45,650 nt of DNA, taken from positions 1 to 45,650 of the IMG/VR virus record IMGVR_UViG_3300022073_000023; one strand, given 5' to 3'. The notes below the pieces were generated by a model. That model was not told where the DNA came from, did no database searches, and saw only the letters and a program-made list of their open reading frames with translations. A program made the translations under genes and the position numbers. This DNA is from a virus. This document shows positions 35,689-45,514 of the stretch, one piece after another (within the stretch, counting starts at the first letter, position 1; each line of letters begins with the position of its first letter).

Positions 35689-35762
35689 GGGGTCCTCCTA
35701 AGTTAGTGGTGGTGAGGGGCTAGACCCGAACCGTGGGGGTAAAAATGTTTGGGTAGGGCGGG

Positions 35763-37544
35763 TCAGATAGCAGCCCACCCACCCGAGCGGTACACCTTCG
35801 TCTGGTACGAGGCGTAGTCCAGGAAAGTGGACCCGCCACGGGCGGCGGAGGCCCCCACGAGATCGCCCCGCCCTGACACCATCGCCGTCTCGCACCCAAG
35901 CAACGTCTCCGTCGTGATACCAGCCGCCAAGAAATCGAAGGAACACCGGTTCAGGATCGACGAGTACACGGCCACGGCATGCGCGCCACCGTCAATCGTG
36001 GTCCCGTCCATCGTGATACGCCGAATCGTGGCCCCGCCGCCATTAATCAGCAGGCCGGCAGTCGTGCGCCGGAGGGTGCCGCCCGTGATATGAATGTCCG
36101 TGGCCGCGCCACCGAACTGGTAATCCGCCGTCGTCTCCTCCGAATACAGTCTGATCGCCGCACCCACCGTGTCCTCCACGGTCGGATTGATGATCGACAC
36201 GTTTTCGGAGCCGAGCAGCGCGAACCCGTAAGCCGCCGACGACGGCCCATTGACCTTGCGAACAATGCAGTTGTCAAGTACCACGTTCCTGGACTTGCCG
36301 ATGTTGAAGCCGGAGAAGTTGCCTGACGCCATGCCCGGGGTCACATCCTCCACTGTGCAGTTCGTGAACCGCACATTTTCGTGCCGGGCAGTCGGGGACG
36401 GGTTCGTCGTCGCGCCCAACACCTTGAACCCGCACCCGCCGTGCTTCTCCACCGAACCGGCACCCGTTCCCGACGTGGAGCACCCATCAAAGTGGATGCC
36501 CGTGATCGGCAGCTGCCCGCCCACACGGAACCCGTGCTCCCCGGACCCATCCACATGGAAGTCCCCGAAATGCAGGTCCCCGCGTTCCCGGTTCTCGTCG
36601 TAGTCCTCCACGAGAATCCCGTTCTCGCCAGGGTTGCCCTTGGTCATCACCGTGTTCGGGTTCTTCGCGGACCCGGACTGCACATGCACGCGGGCGCAGT
36701 CACGCATGAGCAGGCCCTGGACGTAGCCGCGGATCGTCAGCCGTTCAAAGTCCACGTCCGTGGACTGCCAGCAGGCGACCGCGTCCAACCAGCCCTCAAC
36801 CCGCACATGCCCGAGCCGCACGTTCGACGTACCGGAGCCTTCCACCCCGACGTTCAGGGCGCGCCGCCGGTAGTTGCGGACCGTGGACGGGGTGCGTGCC
36901 ACCAGACGCATCGCGTCGATCTGCACGTCCGAGCCCCGGATCGTGACACCACGGTCCGCGTCACCGCCCACGAACGAGAGCTTCAGCTGGTCCATGTACA
37001 CGTCTGACTCGATGAGCACGTTCGACGCGTCACGGGCGGCGGTCAGGTAGAACTGTGCGCCGTGGGTCAGCCACCGGGTGCCCGCCGTGAGGGTGACCGG
37101 GCCGACGAAGTTGTACGTCCGGTCTGCGTCGAAATGCACCTCCCGCCCCGACGCGCCAGCAGCGACCAGGGCGGCGGTGTCATCGGTGGCACCGTCGCCC
37201 ACCGCACCGAACCGGGAGATGTGCACCGGGCCTGTGTCGAGGATTGGACGCATCGCTGAGCCCACGACGGAGTCCACGGCCGCCCGCGTCCGCGAGGATG
37301 AGTCGAGGATGAACGCCGACACCGCAGAGTCGCCCGGAGAGCCCGGAGCAAGCCCCACAGCGCCGGCGATGGAGTCCACGCGGGCGGTCAGGGTGTCCAC
37401 CCGCTCAGTGAGGCGCAACCCCCACTCCCGCAGACGGGCCGCAATAGACTTGGCGATCCCCTCAGTGTCCTCCGGGGTGACCGTCGGATGCCCGGGGTCA
37501 TCCGGCACCACATACGAAATCCCGGAAATGTTGCCGAGTGCCAT
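35763..37544 (-). CDS. Large right-handed beta-helix tail protein
   Basis: 593 residues from ATG 37544 with AGGAGG upstream; the longer open frame is ignored. An N-terminal helix region (EGIAKSIAARLREWGLRLTERVDTLTARVDSIAG) is followed by ISRFGAVGDGATDDTAALVAAGASG, the Pectate_lyase_3 signature, and about 15 beta-helix coils (MDQLKLSFVGGDADRG ... VRFTNCTVEDV). Such proteins are often tail spikes that cut capsule or exopolysaccharide. Substrate unknown. Confidence 0.87.
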   Translation of the reverse strand: MALGNISGISYVVPDDPGHPTVTPEDTEGIAKSIAARLREWGLRLTERVDTLTARVDSIAGAVGLAPGSPGDSAVSAFILDSSSRTRAAVDSVVGSAMRPILDTGPVHISRFGAVGDGATDDTAALVAAGASGREVHFDADRTYNFVGPVTLTAGTRWLTHGAQFYLTAARDASNVLIESDVYMDQLKLSFVGGDADRGVTIRGSDVQIDAMRLVARTPSTVRNYRRRALNVGVEGSGTSNVRLGHVRVEGWLDAVACWQSTDVDFERLTIRGYVQGLLMRDCARVHVQSGSAKNPNTVMTKGNPGENGILVEDYDENRERGDLHFGDFHVDGSGEHGFRVGGQLPITGIHFDGCSTSGTGAGSVEKHGGCGFKVLGATTNPSPTARHENVRFTNCTVEDVTPGMASGNFSGFNIGKSRNVVLDNCIVRKVNGPSSAAYGFALLGSENVSIINPTVEDTVGAAIRLYSEETTADYQFGGAATDIHITGGTLRRTTAGLLINGGGATIRRITMDGTTIDGGAHAVAVYSSILNRCSFDFLAAGITTETLLGCETAMVSGRGDLVGASAARGGSTFLDYASYQTKVYRSGGWAAI

Positions 37545-37558
37545 AAGTGACCTCCTGG

Positions 37559-40500
37559 TCAGGGGCGGAGCTGACGGAGCGTGAGCGTCTGTGTGAGGCC
37601 GTCGTCCGGGGAGAACGACAGGACCTCGCCGGCCAAACGCTGAGGCCGCTTCGTGCCCCACATGTCGAGAGTGATGGTGTCCCCCAGCCGGAGACTGAGG
37701 TCCGGACGGCCCATGAGCACCGGCCCCCACGCGGGGATCGGTTGCGCGAGCATGGGGGCGAGCCGGTTAGCGATACGGCGGGCCAACAGGGTGGACTGGA
37801 CCCACCGCCCGCCCTCGTGCGTGTAGGTGGACGGGTCCACCTGGCGGGCACCCGTCTTCACGGTCACCGGGTCCATGTCCTCCCAGGTCTGCAGCCCACG
37901 GGCACGCATGATCGGCCCGTTACCTTCACGGCGCTTTGCCAGCCCGGGCAGGTCCGGGTTGGACAGGGCCAGCTCGGATGTCGCCCCGGAGGGCGGTGTG
38001 TACCCGAACGCGACCCTGTACGAGCGGGGCGTGACCCGGTCCGCTTCCCCGTAGAACCAGGAACGCGGGGCCGGGATTTCGTCGGTGCCACCGTCATCCG
38101 TCTCTTTGAGCACGGTCCCGCCCACCCACGAGCCGATGCCCCGGTTGACGTTCGCCACGGAGGACGCGACCACGTCCTCGAAGGACCCGTCCACATGGAA
38201 CCAGTCCTCGTTGTCCGGGGTGCGGACGATCTGCTCCCACTTGCCGCCAGGCTCCAGGGTGTCCCTGGGGCCTTCCCACACCTGCGCCCACGCACGCGAG
38301 TTCATGCGCGTCTGGAACAGGGAAGGCTGCATGCGGGTGACTTCGACCTCGGCGTGCACCGAGTCGGGGGCCATCTTGGCTGGGGCAGTCTGCAAGTCGG
38401 GGAGGCCCAGCGTGCGAACCGACTCCCGGGCGTCCATGCGGGCGCGCGACACATACCACAGCCGCCCGTCCTCATCCACCCATGTGGAGTCCAACGCAGC
38501 TTCCGCCATCTCAGACAGAATCTCCAGCCCAGACCTTTTCTCGAAAGCGGACATGCCCCAGATCATGTGATCCGGGTCGGCGTCGAGAATGAAGTCCCGC
38601 TCCCACGGCCCGAACGAGCCCTCTGTGGGGTCGCCCACGACCTGGACACCGCCCAGCGGGGCACCCTTGGCCGGGGCCAGGATACGCACGTCGGACATGT
38701 CCTCTTCGCGGGTCTCACGCGGCCACCCCGGGATCGCCGTGTGAACGGTCTTCTCCCCGCCAACGTCAATGGTGATGACGCCGTCCGGGAGCAGCCACAC
38801 CTTCAGCTCAAAGCCGTTGGCGATCTGCTCCGGCGTGAGTGAACGAATGCGCTCCCACGCCTTGCGACGCGTACCATCCGCGTTCCAGCCGGCCTGGATC
38901 TCCACGGCCACACCAGCGGTCGAAATCATCGTGGTGATCGAGACCCGGTCCCACCACAACTCGACAGCCGAGATCGTGGACGTGACAGGCCCCACCAGGG
39001 CGCGCACGCCATGCGGCGTCGTCATCCGGCCAGCCCACGACTGAACCTTCTGAGGCCGGTACACCGCGAACACGTTGTGGACGGACAACCCCCACCAGGT
39101 GCGCCGATACTCCGGGGAGTCCGAGGGCACACCCTCCGTTTTCCCCTTCGCGTTCAGCGTGCGGGAAAGGTTGATGGTGCCCCGCTCAGGCCACATGGAC
39201 CCGACCATCGGGGCGGACACCATCGTCGTCCCGCCCACCATCGGCGGCGTCGAGTAGAAACCGGCCCGGCGTGCGGCGAGGTTCGCGTAGAACGCCGGGT
39301 GCAGACCGAGCCTCATGTACTGCATGCCGTCGGTCGGGGACGGCATCCGGAAGTTCAGCGGGAAATGGGAGAACCGGCGAGCCAGCTTCCTGGACTTGTC
39401 CACGACCTCCACGGAAATACCGCGCTCCGAGACGGACCCGGTCACGCCACGCACTGATCCGGTGAACTTGGTTCGCCAGGTCCAGCCGCCGTCGTCGGAC
39501 ACCTCCACCACGACAGGCTCACCGTCGCGGGGCGGGTCGTCGTGCCACATGGACCAGCCCCGGTCTGATACCGGCACGGGCCGGGCTAGCACGATCTCGC
39601 CCGTGGCGGCCACGATGGGCGCACCGAGCGGGGACTGGTCGGGGCCGGGGATCTGCAAGGCCCGCCGTAGTTCCATCCGCAGGGGCGACCACAGGGTGTC
39701 ACGGAAGCGGATGCGCGCCAACGGTGCAGAAACGGTATCGCGGGCGAGCGCCGCACCGGGGGCCGGGTCGGGCAGGGGAGGGGGCGGAGTGTCGGCCATT
39801 GCAAGAAGGTCCGGCAGCGGCCCGGGGTCGTCCGTGACCTCCACGCCGGGAAGGGGCGGGATGGTCGGCTCAGACGGCGGTGTGGGCGTGGTGCCGCCCG
39901 TGTCCGCCGCCCCCGCGAGGGCTGCCTGGTACCGGACAGACCAGTCCCACACCTTGATCCCGTAAGCGTTCGGCGCACCAACACCAGACCCGGTGTTGTA
40001 CTGGGTGGCGGCACGCTTCACGGAGGTCTCCGAGTAGTCGCCGCCCAGCGCCTCAGCGAACAGGCGCAACCCGAAGAACATGTTGTCCTCCGGGTTGGCG
40101 AGGTTCAGGCCCTCGCCGCGAGCATCCCGGTGGAAGGCCCAGTAGGTGATCTGAGCGGGGCCCACACCGTTGGAGGTGCGGCCCGTCCAGGTGCCGTCCT
40201 CGCGCAGCAACAGGGACAGGAACGTCTGGTAGTTCGCGTCCGTGACCGTCTTGTTGTAGGACGCCGGGGTATTCTCGTCCGTCCCGTAAATGCCGCCCCA
40301 GTCGTTGCCGTAAACGTTCCGGCCGGACGACTCCTGACGGATCAGCGCCGCCGCCAAATGCAGCGGCACCCCGGCCCGCTTAGCGGCCCGCACCAGTGCG
40401 TCCGCGTTGAACAGGATCAGGTCAGAATCTAGGTCGCCCTTGCCCGAGAGGATCTGCGCGGAAGTCAGAACCGGCTTCGGCTCAGGCTCGGGCGTAGGGG

Positions 40501-40966
40501 TCGGGGAGGGGCTGGGCGCAGACGACGTGGCCCCCATATACCGGGGCGGACGGGCCACACGCAGCACCCCCGAGGACAGGGACACGGTGCGGATCTCGCA
40601 CGGCCCGGACGGATTGTCCCCCGTGCCCCTGGAGTTCTGGTCCAGAATCCGCCAACGGCCATCCGAGAGCTTCGCCAGGAGGACCAGGACGTGCCCGTAG
40701 TACCCGCCCCAGTTCAGGGAAACCACGTCGCCGGGCTGCATCCGCTTGGCGGAGATGTCACCCCAGTTGTACTTGGAAATGTAGTTTCCGGCCAGGAACG
40801 CGCCATGCCCCAGGATGCGCGGATATCCGTGGACGGTCGCACCGTAATGCAAAATCGGGTCCACGCACTGCGCCCCGTAGGCACCATCGAAATCGATGTA
40901 CTTTCCGTTGACAGAGTTCGCCCACGACTGGACCTCCGCCTGAACCTCAGACAACAGCATCGGCAC
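37559..40966 (-). CDS. Tail-tip protein with CHAP and lysozyme-like domains
   Basis: 1135 residues from GTG 40966 (AGGAGG 7 bases upstream; an ATG 6 bases in is less well spaced). A CHAP cysteine amidase/peptidase comes first (C34, H92 in GHVLVLL, LDQNS 108-112). A Pro/Thr linker leads to a transglycosylase-like domain (HLAAALIRQESSGR with Glu 212, SNGVGPAQIT 266-274, about 165-350). The remaining ~750 residues are a siphovirus tail-tip/baseplate domain. It would puncture peptidoglycan as DNA enters. Two hydrolases in one tip protein are unusual. Confidence 0.9.
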   Translation of the reverse strand: MPMLLSEVQAEVQSWANSVNGKYIDFDGAYGAQCVDPILHYGATVHGYPRILGHGAFLAGNYISKYNWGDISAKRMQPGDVVSLNWGGYYGHVLVLLAKLSDGRWRILDQNSRGTGDNPSGPCEIRTVSLSSGVLRVARPPRYMGATSSAPSPSPTPTPEPEPKPVLTSAQILSGKGDLDSDLILFNADALVRAAKRAGVPLHLAAALIRQESSGRNVYGNDWGGIYGTDENTPASYNKTVTDANYQTFLSLLLREDGTWTGRTSNGVGPAQITYWAFHRDARGEGLNLANPEDNMFFGLRLFAEALGGDYSETSVKRAATQYNTGSGVGAPNAYGIKVWDWSVRYQAALAGAADTGGTTPTPPSEPTIPPLPGVEVTDDPGPLPDLLAMADTPPPPLPDPAPGAALARDTVSAPLARIRFRDTLWSPLRMELRRALQIPGPDQSPLGAPIVAATGEIVLARPVPVSDRGWSMWHDDPPRDGEPVVVEVSDDGGWTWRTKFTGSVRGVTGSVSERGISVEVVDKSRKLARRFSHFPLNFRMPSPTDGMQYMRLGLHPAFYANLAARRAGFYSTPPMVGGTTMVSAPMVGSMWPERGTINLSRTLNAKGKTEGVPSDSPEYRRTWWGLSVHNVFAVYRPQKVQSWAGRMTTPHGVRALVGPVTSTISAVELWWDRVSITTMISTAGVAVEIQAGWNADGTRRKAWERIRSLTPEQIANGFELKVWLLPDGVITIDVGGEKTVHTAIPGWPRETREEDMSDVRILAPAKGAPLGGVQVVGDPTEGSFGPWERDFILDADPDHMIWGMSAFEKRSGLEILSEMAEAALDSTWVDEDGRLWYVSRARMDARESVRTLGLPDLQTAPAKMAPDSVHAEVEVTRMQPSLFQTRMNSRAWAQVWEGPRDTLEPGGKWEQIVRTPDNEDWFHVDGSFEDVVASSVANVNRGIGSWVGGTVLKETDDGGTDEIPAPRSWFYGEADRVTPRSYRVAFGYTPPSGATSELALSNPDLPGLAKRREGNGPIMRARGLQTWEDMDPVTVKTGARQVDPSTYTHEGGRWVQSTLLARRIANRLAPMLAQPIPAWGPVLMGRPDLSLRLGDTITLDMWGTKRPQRLAGEVLSFSPDDGLTQTLTLRQLRP

Positions 40967-40991
40967 GATGGGGCCTCCTCTTCACGGTTGA

Positions 40992-41825
40992 CTAGTCGGG
41001 GCGGCGCACCTCACGGATCGACCACCCATAAGAAGACCGCCGCCCCCACGACCTCTCTGGGATGGCGAGTTGAACGGCCTCACCCGCCGGGCCAACAAGC
41101 ACCGCGTGCCGGCACCCTTGGCCGGGCACCCAATCGCGGGGCCCATCGGTGAGCGTCACCTGCGGGCGGGCAATCGTCACCGCACCCTGGACCGCGAACC
41201 GCAGGGACACGGTCTCACCCGAAGTGCGGAATGTGGTAGTCACACGCTCACGGACGCCTGAGGTGGACACCTCACGGGAAGGACCGTCCGTCCCGTCGAT
41301 GCCCACCTCGGTCACCACAAGCCGGGCCGTCTGCCCCTCGTAGGCGCTCAGCAGCATTGACACGGTGACCGTCCGCCAGTGAGGCACCGGCACACCCGCG
41401 AGATGCACCCACCCGCCATCCGGCGGACCGGACGCCGAGTGCATGAACACCGGCCCCGTCGCGTCCGGCTCAATGGACGAACCGCCGCGTTGCACACCCA
41501 CCCACCGGCCCGGACGCATCATCGACGCCTCCGGGTCCAGCAGGTTGTCGAGCTGCGCGGCCTCCGAGTAGTAGACGAACAGCGTGCGGTCGAGTCGCTG
41601 CCACTCCTCCAACTCGGCCAGCACGTCCATGTCCGCAGGCTCAGCCGAGACCACGTCCACGGTCCAGGTGCGGGCTGGTCGCCCGGCCCTGAGCTGCACC
41701 CACTCGGTTTCGTAGTCGAGACCGGAGGCGACCTGGAGGACCGTGTCCGCAACTGGGCTAGCGTCCAGCCGTGAAGCGCACTTGATTTCCTTCAGCCCAC
41801 CGGCCGGCCCGAGAAGGCCACCCAT
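40992..41825 (-). CDS. Distal tail / minor tail protein
   Basis: 277 residues from ATG 41825, four bases after the tape measure stop. MGGLLGPAGGLKEIKCASRLDASPVADTVLQVASGLDYETEWVQLRAGRPARTWTVDVVSAEP resembles actinophage distal tail (Dit-like) openings. The rest is beta-rich with carbohydrate-binding-like strands (WVHLAGVPVPHWRTVTVSMLLSAYEGQTARLVV). It joins tail tube and tip. Position between tape measure and tip protein is canonical. Confidence 0.8.
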   Translation of the reverse strand: MGGLLGPAGGLKEIKCASRLDASPVADTVLQVASGLDYETEWVQLRAGRPARTWTVDVVSAEPADMDVLAELEEWQRLDRTLFVYYSEAAQLDNLLDPEASMMRPGRWVGVQRGGSSIEPDATGPVFMHSASGPPDGGWVHLAGVPVPHWRTVTVSMLLSAYEGQTARLVVTEVGIDGTDGPSREVSTSGVRERVTTTFRTSGETVSLRFAVQGAVTIARPQVTLTDGPRDWVPGQGCRHAVLVGPAGEAVQLAIPERSWGRRSSYGWSIREVRRPD

Positions 41826-41829
41826 ACGA

Positions 41830-44800
41830 TCACCATCCGCCCATGTAGTCCTGTGCCTCACGCATGACGCCGGCCACCTCGTAGCTGCCGATCTTGAAGA
41901 CGGGCCGGTATCGGGCCATGCCTGCTGCGACAGCTGCTTCCAGCTCGCCCGGGTTGATACCCTGCCCGGCGGGCGTGTTCACGTTCACGACCGGGTTGAT
42001 GCTGGTAGCGGACCATTCACGGCCCGGCCTGCCACCCCCCGCATACCCGGCAAGATGCCGGACACTGGGGTCGCCACGGTTGATCGCGGACAACACGCCG
42101 TGGAACCGCTTCGACGCCTTCTGATTGATGATCCACTCGCCGTCATCCACCCGGGCAATCGGCATCCCAGCCCCGGTCACACCCAGGATCATATCCGTGC
42201 CCAGACCCGTATACGGCAGACGACCGCCCGACGAGTAGCCAGGCAGCCGCGCCACACCACCGGAGGCGAACGCCTGACTGTAGCCCGGCGCCGCCTTCTG
42301 CGTGCTGTCCCCGTACCGGGCGGTCAGGACCACCTCGGCGTACCGGGTACGGGCCGCGTAGTTCAGTGCGTTCTCGGCCGCGCTCGTATGGGGGATAGCG
42401 GTAACGTCAACGTTCTTGCCGGTGATGGCGAAAATGTCTTCCTGCGTACCAACAACAGTGCCGTTGTCGGTCACCCACACCGGCACCTGCTTGCCGTTGA
42501 TCTCACGGATCTCCTGCTGCACCCGCTCCTTGGTGCCATCCGTCGTGACGTACATGTAGACGGTCTTGCCGTCCACCTGATCAATCGACGCTTGGACCTC
42601 GCCCACAGTCCCGTCCTCGGTGACTGCGACCGTGACACCCCGGTAGCCCGGGATCGCCTCAATCGCATTACCCGTCGCCTCAGCGGCGACCAGGGCCGCG
42701 TCAGACAGGTACGTCTCCACGTCCACGTTGGCCGGGATGCCCATGAGTTTCCGGGCCAGCGCGTCCGCCTCCGTGGCAGACTGGCCCATCGCCTGAGCGT
42801 TCTCCACCAGAGTGCTGTACGTGTCGATCAGCCCGTCACGGAGAGTGCCCTGAGACTCGCCAGCACGCACGTTCGCGTCCAGCAGCTCCCGGCCAGCATC
42901 TGCGAGGCCCTGGAGCGCCGACATGTTGTTGCGGCCCGCCTCCGTGGTCAGATCCAGCGTGGCGGCGTTCTCTGCCGCCGTAGTCGCCAGATTCTCCAGC
43001 GCCTCCTGGTAGCCCATCGTGGCGGAAATCGCGTTGGACTCCAGCACGCCCATACGGGTAAGAGCGTCAAGCACACCGTCAAGCTTGTCGTCCAGTTCTG
43101 TGGCCTCATCCGTGAGCACGCCCATCGCCTCAGCGATGCCACCCACGTTCGAGCCCGCGTCCACCTGCCCCAGTGCGCCCAGGGACTCGGTCGCGTCCTC
43201 AGCCGCCGTAGCAACACCCTCAGTGGCGTCCTGCGCCGGCTGCATGTAGTCGGGCAGGTGCCCCATGGCGATCCCGTACAAGGTCGCCTCATCAGCAGCC
43301 TTGCCCGTCGCATTCGACGCCGCCTCCACAGACTCCGCATACGCGGGCATGTACTCCTTCACACCCTCCCAAGTGGAGAGCATGGTGGACCCCTCGGCCT
43401 CGGCCGCGTCCCGCAGCTTGCGGAACTGCTCAGCCGCAGACTCGGCGTCCATGGTGGCAAGCGTCTTGCCGAGCGTGTCGAACTGCTCCCGCGCCCGGGC
43501 TGCTGGCGTCTCCAGGCCGAGCACAGTGGAACCGAACGACTCCATGTGCGCGTCCATGTCGGACGGGTCCGCGTACCGGATCGCGTCCCCGAGATCCCGG
43601 ATGGACTCACCCGAGGAGAACAGGTCGTCCAGGGCGGTGAAGTCACCTTCTGCGGCGTCCTTGAGGCGGAGCATCGCGTTCGCGGTCTCTTCAAGGCCCT
43701 TCGTCGCAGGGGCGGCATCGTTCGCCCACCCCTTCAGCACCGAAAAGCCGACGAGCGCGGCTGAGGCGATGCCAGCGGCCTTGCCGACCTTGCCGATCGC
43801 CCCAGCGGCCTTGGACCCCTCCGGGGCCAGGCGGCGGAAAGCGTCGTAGGTGTCCATGGCGCGGGGGGCCAGCAGAAGTAGAGCACCGCCAGCCGTAGCA
43901 GCAACCCCGGCGAGTCCAGTGAGCGCGCCCGCGCCGCCCTTCACAGCGCCAGGCAGGGACGTGAAAGTGTCGGCAGCACCGGCAACACCCTCAGCGATGT
44001 TCGCCACAACTGGCAGGATTGCCCCGCCCGCGTCGATGGCCGCATCCATAATGCCGTTCCAAGCCATCCGGATACGAGCCTCGGCGGTCTCATACCGCTT
44101 CTGGGCTTCCTCCGCCAGTGCCGAGTTGGACGCCCACGCCTCTTCGCCCATCCTCAGAGACTCGGACAACAGGTCGCCAGCGGAGGCCAGGGCGAGCATG
44201 ACCTGAGTCTCCTCGGTGCCCTTGATGCCCATTTCCTGGAGCGTGGCGGTGACGTTGCCGCCCTCAGCGTTCACCCGGCCAATGCCCTGTGCGACGAGGT
44301 CCAGCGCCTCCATGGGGGACGACCGGAACTTCGCCGCGAACTCCTCCGCCGACGTTCCCGCGACCTGCGCGAACGACTCCAGGGACTCGCCGCCCTCGTC
44401 CACGGCAGCACTCATCTTCAAGATCACACGGGTAGCAACACCGCCGCCCTGCTCAGCCCGGACACCCATCGAGGCAAGAGTGTTCGACAGGGCCAACACA
44501 TCCGACTCAGACGCGCCCACAGTCTTCGCGGCACCAGCAATACGCTGCGCCATCTCCAGGATCTCAGACTCCGTGGACGCGCCGTTGTTGCCCAGCTCCA
44601 CCAGGGTGGCACCGAACCGCTCGACCCCTTCAGCCCCTTCACGGTCCATGGTGCCCATGACGTTCGAGATCTGCGCGATAGCCGTCGCGGCCTCATCAGC
44701 GGTCAGGTTCGTGGTCTCACCCAGATCGACCATTGTGGACGTGAACCCGACAATGTCGTCGCGCTTCACACCCAACTGGCCGGCAGCCTCAGCGACGGCG

Positions 44801-45492
44801 GCGATCTCCTGATGAGAGGCCGGCAGCGTCGTCGCCAGGTTACGGAGTTCCCCTTCGAGCTGCGCGTACCCCTCAGCGGAGTCGTCAACAGTCTTCTTCA
44901 CGCCGGCGAACGCGGACTCCCAGTCCATCGCCGCCTTGCCCATGCCCACAGAAGCAGCAGTCAGGCCCGCCCCAACAGCCGCCAGGGCAGTGCCAGCCGT
45001 CTGAAGGTCCGCGCTATTCGAGCGGATGCCCTCAGCAAAGCGACCACTCTTCGAGGACGCCTTATCCATCTCGTCGCCAAGCTCACGCGCCGCAACCTCA
45101 GCCCGGCCCGCCGCATCCTCATAAGCGGCGTGAGCGTCCGCAGCCCGCCGTGCCGTAGACTCCACGTCACGCTGGGCCTTAGCCACAGCCTCCTCGGCCG
45201 CAGCAATCCTCGCGGCATTACCAGACCCGCGCGCCGCCTCCAGGCGCTCCTGAGCCACCCTAAGACGGCCCACAGCATCAGCGGCCTTGTCCTGCGCAAT
45301 CCGGGCCTTCTCCTGGGCTGCGGCCATCTGCTGCGACGCCCGCTCAGACGCGGCAGCAGCCTTCTTAGCGTCCTCACCCACCTTTTCGGTGGCAGACCCC
45401 AGGCCCTCAGCCGCCCGCTGAGCACGCTTCGCCCCAGCCTCAAACCCGGACGCCTCAAGCTCAAGCCCGACCTTTACGCGACGATCAGCCAC
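41830..45492 (-). CDS. Tape measure protein
   Basis: 1220 residues from GTG 45492 with TAGGGGT in front. An N-terminal coiled coil (about 10-160) is followed by the TP901-type tape measure core AMDWESAFAGVKKTVDDSAEGYAQLEGELRNLATTLPASHQEIAAVAEAAGQLGV. Hydrophobic helices lie in the middle (GAVKGGAGALTGLAGVAATAGGALLLLAP). The C terminus is less repetitive. Length sets the tail length and the protein enters the cell with the DNA. It is separated from the chaperone genes by the junction and the plus-strand membrane gene. Confidence 0.95.
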   Translation of the reverse strand: MADRRVKVGLELEASGFEAGAKRAQRAAEGLGSATEKVGEDAKKAAAASERASQQMAAAQEKARIAQDKAADAVGRLRVAQERLEAARGSGNAARIAAAEEAVAKAQRDVESTARRAADAHAAYEDAAGRAEVAARELGDEMDKASSKSGRFAEGIRSNSADLQTAGTALAAVGAGLTAASVGMGKAAMDWESAFAGVKKTVDDSAEGYAQLEGELRNLATTLPASHQEIAAVAEAAGQLGVKRDDIVGFTSTMVDLGETTNLTADEAATAIAQISNVMGTMDREGAEGVERFGATLVELGNNGASTESEILEMAQRIAGAAKTVGASESDVLALSNTLASMGVRAEQGGGVATRVILKMSAAVDEGGESLESFAQVAGTSAEEFAAKFRSSPMEALDLVAQGIGRVNAEGGNVTATLQEMGIKGTEETQVMLALASAGDLLSESLRMGEEAWASNSALAEEAQKRYETAEARIRMAWNGIMDAAIDAGGAILPVVANIAEGVAGAADTFTSLPGAVKGGAGALTGLAGVAATAGGALLLLAPRAMDTYDAFRRLAPEGSKAAGAIGKVGKAAGIASAALVGFSVLKGWANDAAPATKGLEETANAMLRLKDAAEGDFTALDDLFSSGESIRDLGDAIRYADPSDMDAHMESFGSTVLGLETPAARAREQFDTLGKTLATMDAESAAEQFRKLRDAAEAEGSTMLSTWEGVKEYMPAYAESVEAASNATGKAADEATLYGIAMGHLPDYMQPAQDATEGVATAAEDATESLGALGQVDAGSNVGGIAEAMGVLTDEATELDDKLDGVLDALTRMGVLESNAISATMGYQEALENLATTAAENAATLDLTTEAGRNNMSALQGLADAGRELLDANVRAGESQGTLRDGLIDTYSTLVENAQAMGQSATEADALARKLMGIPANVDVETYLSDAALVAAEATGNAIEAIPGYRGVTVAVTEDGTVGEVQASIDQVDGKTVYMYVTTDGTKERVQQEIREINGKQVPVWVTDNGTVVGTQEDIFAITGKNVDVTAIPHTSAAENALNYAARTRYAEVVLTARYGDSTQKAAPGYSQAFASGGVARLPGYSSGGRLPYTGLGTDMILGVTGAGMPIARVDDGEWIINQKASKRFHGVLSAINRGDPSVRHLAGYAGGGRPGREWSATSINPVVNVNTPAGQGINPGELEAAVAAGMARYRPVFKIGSYEVAGVMREAQDYMGGW

Positions 45493-45502
45493 CGCACACC
45501 CC

Positions 45503-45514
45503 TATACTGTTCCC
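45503..45514 (+). promoter_or_regulatory. Leaderless promoter of the junction-spanning membrane gene
   Basis: TATACT (45503-45508) is followed by six bases and the ATG at 45515, so the expected start is the A of the ATG. No clear -35 was found. The same -10 plus six bases layout occurs before the MerR-like gene. Confidence 0.45.

Noticed and set aside
33826-35706. Long plus-strand frame of 626 codons over the fibre gene
   Set aside because: Arg/Gly/His-rich shadow of the tail fibre and beta-helix genes, with no recognisable domain or ribosome site.
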